NCBI RefSeq assembly: GCF_014207935.1
Contig: NZ_JACHLL010000008.1
Coordinates: 1 to 64,000 of the forward strand
DNA length: 64,000 nucleotides
Origin: Pseudomonas fluvialis
Lineage (GTDB): Bacteria > Pseudomonadota > Gammaproteobacteria > Pseudomonadales > Pseudomonadaceae
Direction: 5' to 3'
Under the pieces are notes generated by a model, which was given only the letters and a program-made list of their open reading frames with translations, ran no database searches and was not told the DNA's origin. Both the position numbers and the translations under genes were made by a program. Positions 62,478 through 64,000 of the stretch are shown piece after piece (within the stretch, counting starts at the first letter, position 1; each line of letters begins with the position of its first letter).

Positions 62478-63228
62478 GAAGCAACACGTGGCAGAGGTTG
62501 ACCGCCAGGTGCAGGGCCATGGCCGGCCACAGGCGACCGCTCAAGTGGAAGACCAGGCCGTAGCCCAGACCCGCCAGCACGGCGACTGCGGCAAATAGCG
62601 GGCTGAATGGCCAGTGGGCGGCGCCGAACAGCAGGGCCGTCAGGCCAAGGCCCGCCACGGTGCCAAGTTGCTGCACCAGCCAGCGTTGCAGCAATCCGCG
62701 AAACAGCAGCTCCTCGGCCAATACCGCGCCGCTCAGATTCAGCGCCAGCCACAGTGCCAGTTGTTCCGGCCACTTCGGCTGCCAGCCGACCACGCCCAGA
62801 GTCAGGGCTACCAGAGGGACCAGCAGTAGGGTCAGCAGGCTAACCAGCAGCACAGCCGGCCAGCGTGCAGGGACGTGCCTGGGCTCTTGCAGCCACCAGC
62901 CGAGCAACCCCAGACCGGCCAGCACCTTGTCCCACGACAGGCGCAGCAGCACGGGACGGGCGTCCGGGCTGTAGGCCAATGGCTCGCTCAGCGGCAGCGG
63001 GGTGAAGCCCGGCAGCAGATGGGCAGCCAGAGCCAGGCTGCTCAGGAGGGTGACGCAGCGCCAGAGCCAAGGCGCGATGCGCGGGCTGCACGCCAGCCAA
63101 AGAACAAACAGAAAACCCAGCAACAGACCGATAAGAGAAATCTGGCCCAGTGCCCCACCAAAGGCCAGCCAGGTCAGCGGTAGCATCCAGTACCAGGGCG
63201 CGTATCCACGTCCTTGTGTCGGCGACAT
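62452..63228 (-). CDS. CPBP-family intramembrane protease-like membrane protein
   Basis: A 258-residue multi-span protein with the CPBP (Abi/CAAX protease-like) motifs EELLFRG (Glu-Glu and Arg near 188), FGAAHW with a conserved His and a final HLAVNLCHV. The family includes prenyl endopeptidase-like and bacteriocin-immunity proteins. The substrate is unknown. The start is at ATG 63228, one base overlapping the upstream DUF2897 stop codon; the TTG codon at 63231 is not needed. It ends inside the convergent SBP gene. Confidence 0.8.
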   Translation of the reverse strand: MSPTQGRGYAPWYWMLPLTWLAFGGALGQISLIGLLLGFLFVLWLACSPRIAPWLWRCVTLLSSLALAAHLLPGFTPLPLSEPLAYSPDARPVLLRLSWDKVLAGLGLLGWWLQEPRHVPARWPAVLLVSLLTLLLVPLVALTLGVVGWQPKWPEQLALWLALNLSGAVLAEELLFRGLLQRWLVQQLGTVAGLGLTALLFGAAHWPFSPLFAAVAVLAGLGYGLVFHLSGRLWPAMALHLAVNLCHVLLLTYPLREL

Positions 63229-63395
63229 CAACGGTTCTCGGCGTCCTTGGCATCGGCCTCGGCATTGCGTTCACGGATGCGCTTGAGCTGTTCCTCGCTC
63301 AGCGGCAGCTTGCGCGCGCTGTCGCGCAGCAGCATCAGGCTGCCGACGATGGAGCCAAGCGCGAGGATGATGATCAGCCAGGCGTACCAGGGCAT
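63228..63395 (-). CDS. DUF2897 small membrane protein
   Basis: A 55-residue protein with one transmembrane segment (residues 4-22) and a charged C-terminal half (LPLSEEQLKRIRERNAEADAK), typical of DUF2897. ATG 63395 has AAGGAG six bases upstream, whereas the ten-codon-longer frame to 63425 has no ribosome site. Its stop overlaps the CPBP start by one base. Function unknown. Confidence 0.75.
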   Translation of the reverse strand: MPWYAWLIIILALGSIVGSLMLLRDSARKLPLSEEQLKRIRERNAEADAKDAENR

Positions 63396-63446
63396 GGAGT
63401 TCTCCTTGGATTGAGCGCTCCACAATAGCCTTGTACGCCAGCGCTG

Positions 63447-64000
63447 TCAGTTGCTCAGAACATTTTGCAGGCTGCTGTCATCCTTCAGCTCGACGCCGGA
63501 CAGCCGCAGGCGCAGGGCCTGGCGGGCGAGAAAGTCCAGCTTGTGCGCCGCCAGGGCATAGGGCAGGCCTTCCGGGCGCACGTTGGAGATGCAGTTGCGC
63601 TGGCTGTCCATCATGCCCGGTCTGGGCTGGTAGGTCAGGTAGATGCCCAGGCTGTCCGGCGAGCTGAGCCCGGGGCGTTCGCCGATCATTACGATGACCA
63701 GGCGCGCGCGCAAGGCTTCGCCGATGCCGTCGCCAATCGCCACGCGGCCCTGTTCGGCCAGCACCACGGGGGTGTTGGCCCAGTCGGTGTCGAAGTGCTG
63801 ACGAAACAGTTCGAGCAGGGGCAGGGCATGGCGCTGAATGGCGATGGCGGAAAGGCCGTCGGCGAGAACCATGGCCAGTTCCGGGGCAGGTGCTTCCTGT
63901 TGCAGGCGCGCGGCACAGGGCGCCTGGAGCCGGCGGCCCTTGTCCGGACGCAGTAGGTAGGTGGGGCGGTCGGGTGCGTCACTGGCGACCTGCAGACAGC
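63447..64000 (-). CDS. eutC: Ethanolamine ammonia-lyase light chain (5' truncated)
   Basis: EutC is the small subunit of the B12-dependent ethanolamine ammonia-lyase, which converts ethanolamine to acetaldehyde and ammonia. The visible part, about 184 residues, includes GDGIGEALRARLVIVMIGERPGLSSPDSLGIYLTY and NVRPEGLPYALAAHKLDFLARQALRLRLSGV, whose key residues match the family. The frame is open to the window edge, so the N-terminus lies beyond base 64000. eutB is expected next, upstream on the minus strand, off the window. Confidence 0.9.
   Translation of the reverse strand, partial: CLQVASDAPDRPTYLLRPDKGRRLQAPCAARLQQEAPAPELAMVLADGLSAIAIQRHALPLLELFRQHFDTDWANTPVVLAEQGRVAIGDGIGEALRARLVIVMIGERPGLSSPDSLGIYLTYQPRPGMMDSQRNCISNVRPEGLPYALAAHKLDFLARQALRLRLSGVELKDDSSLQNVLSN

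Overview
The window is about 65% G+C, densely coded DNA from a gammaproteobacterium, almost certainly a Pseudomonas. The evidence is the EarP/EF-P pair with an arginine at EF-P position 32 (the rhamnosylated form used by pseudomonads), a complete acyclic terpene utilisation (atu) gene set, a short class II DAHP synthase, and pseudomonad-type small genes (DUF1127, DUF2897, DUF3087). From memory, the stretch from earP to the DEAD-box helicase resembles the order around efp/earP in P. aeruginosa. The species cannot be fixed from sequence alone.

Layout. (1) 1-4.2 kb: the end of a type I secretion adaptor and an RTX protein built from five 174-residue repeats, three of them nearly identical in DNA. 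(2) 4.3-8.1 kb: earP, efp, a TauE/SafE permease, a LysR regulator and a DUF1127 protein. (3) 8.1-11.6 kb: a three-gene periplasmic c-type cytochrome cassette (diheme c4-like cytochrome, MauG/CcpA-like diheme protein, and a right-handed beta-helix fused to a c-type haem domain); I recognise no function for it. (4) 11.6-21.3 kb: core and accessory metabolism (HCCA-isomerase-like protein, SDRs, TetR, class II DAHP synthase, crotonase, DEAD-box RNA helicase). (5) 21.3-26.7 kb: alpha/beta hydrolase, a small MITE-like element, an SBP/DUF4398/OmpA envelope operon and a MocR regulator. (6) 26.9-32.7 kb: a cationic or polar amino acid ABC importer, a PLP decarboxylase and a LysR regulator. (7) 32.7-36.4 kb: a DUF2271 / PepSY flavoreductase / ApbE operon behind a site identical to the published BqsR (Fe(II)-responsive) box. 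(8) 36.5-45.8 kb: two small regulator-target pairs (TetR/hotdog and MerR/acetoacetate-decarboxylase-like), a VWA lipoprotein / ECF sigma / membrane anti-sigma operon, and unknown envelope proteins. (9) 45.9-60.8 kb: atuRABCDEFGH, with atuH separated from atuG by five unrelated plus-strand genes and two related inverted-repeat elements placed just 3' of atuH and atuF. (10) 60.8-64 kb: two tandem orphan solute-binding paralogues, a CPBP protease-like protein, DUF2897, and eutC cut by the window end.

Working together: AtuR (60133-60762) should repress the divergent atuA-G operon through two 19-bp operator copies. AtuH activates citronellate or geranylate to the CoA ester, AtuD dehydrogenates, AtuC/AtuF carboxylate geranyl-CoA, AtuE hydrates, and AtuA/B/G have accessory or less certain roles. 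EarP modifies EF-P for translation of proline stretches. The LysR at 31737 probably controls the ABC importer and decarboxylase through an ATA-N9-TAT site abutting the promoter at 26933-26962.

No tRNA, rRNA, CRISPR array, prophage or complete insertion sequence was recognised. The best candidates for an undescribed system are the cytochrome/beta-helix cassette (8174-11554), the iron-box flavoreductase operon (32730-36412) and the MerR/ADC-like pair sharing an operator (37720-39357).
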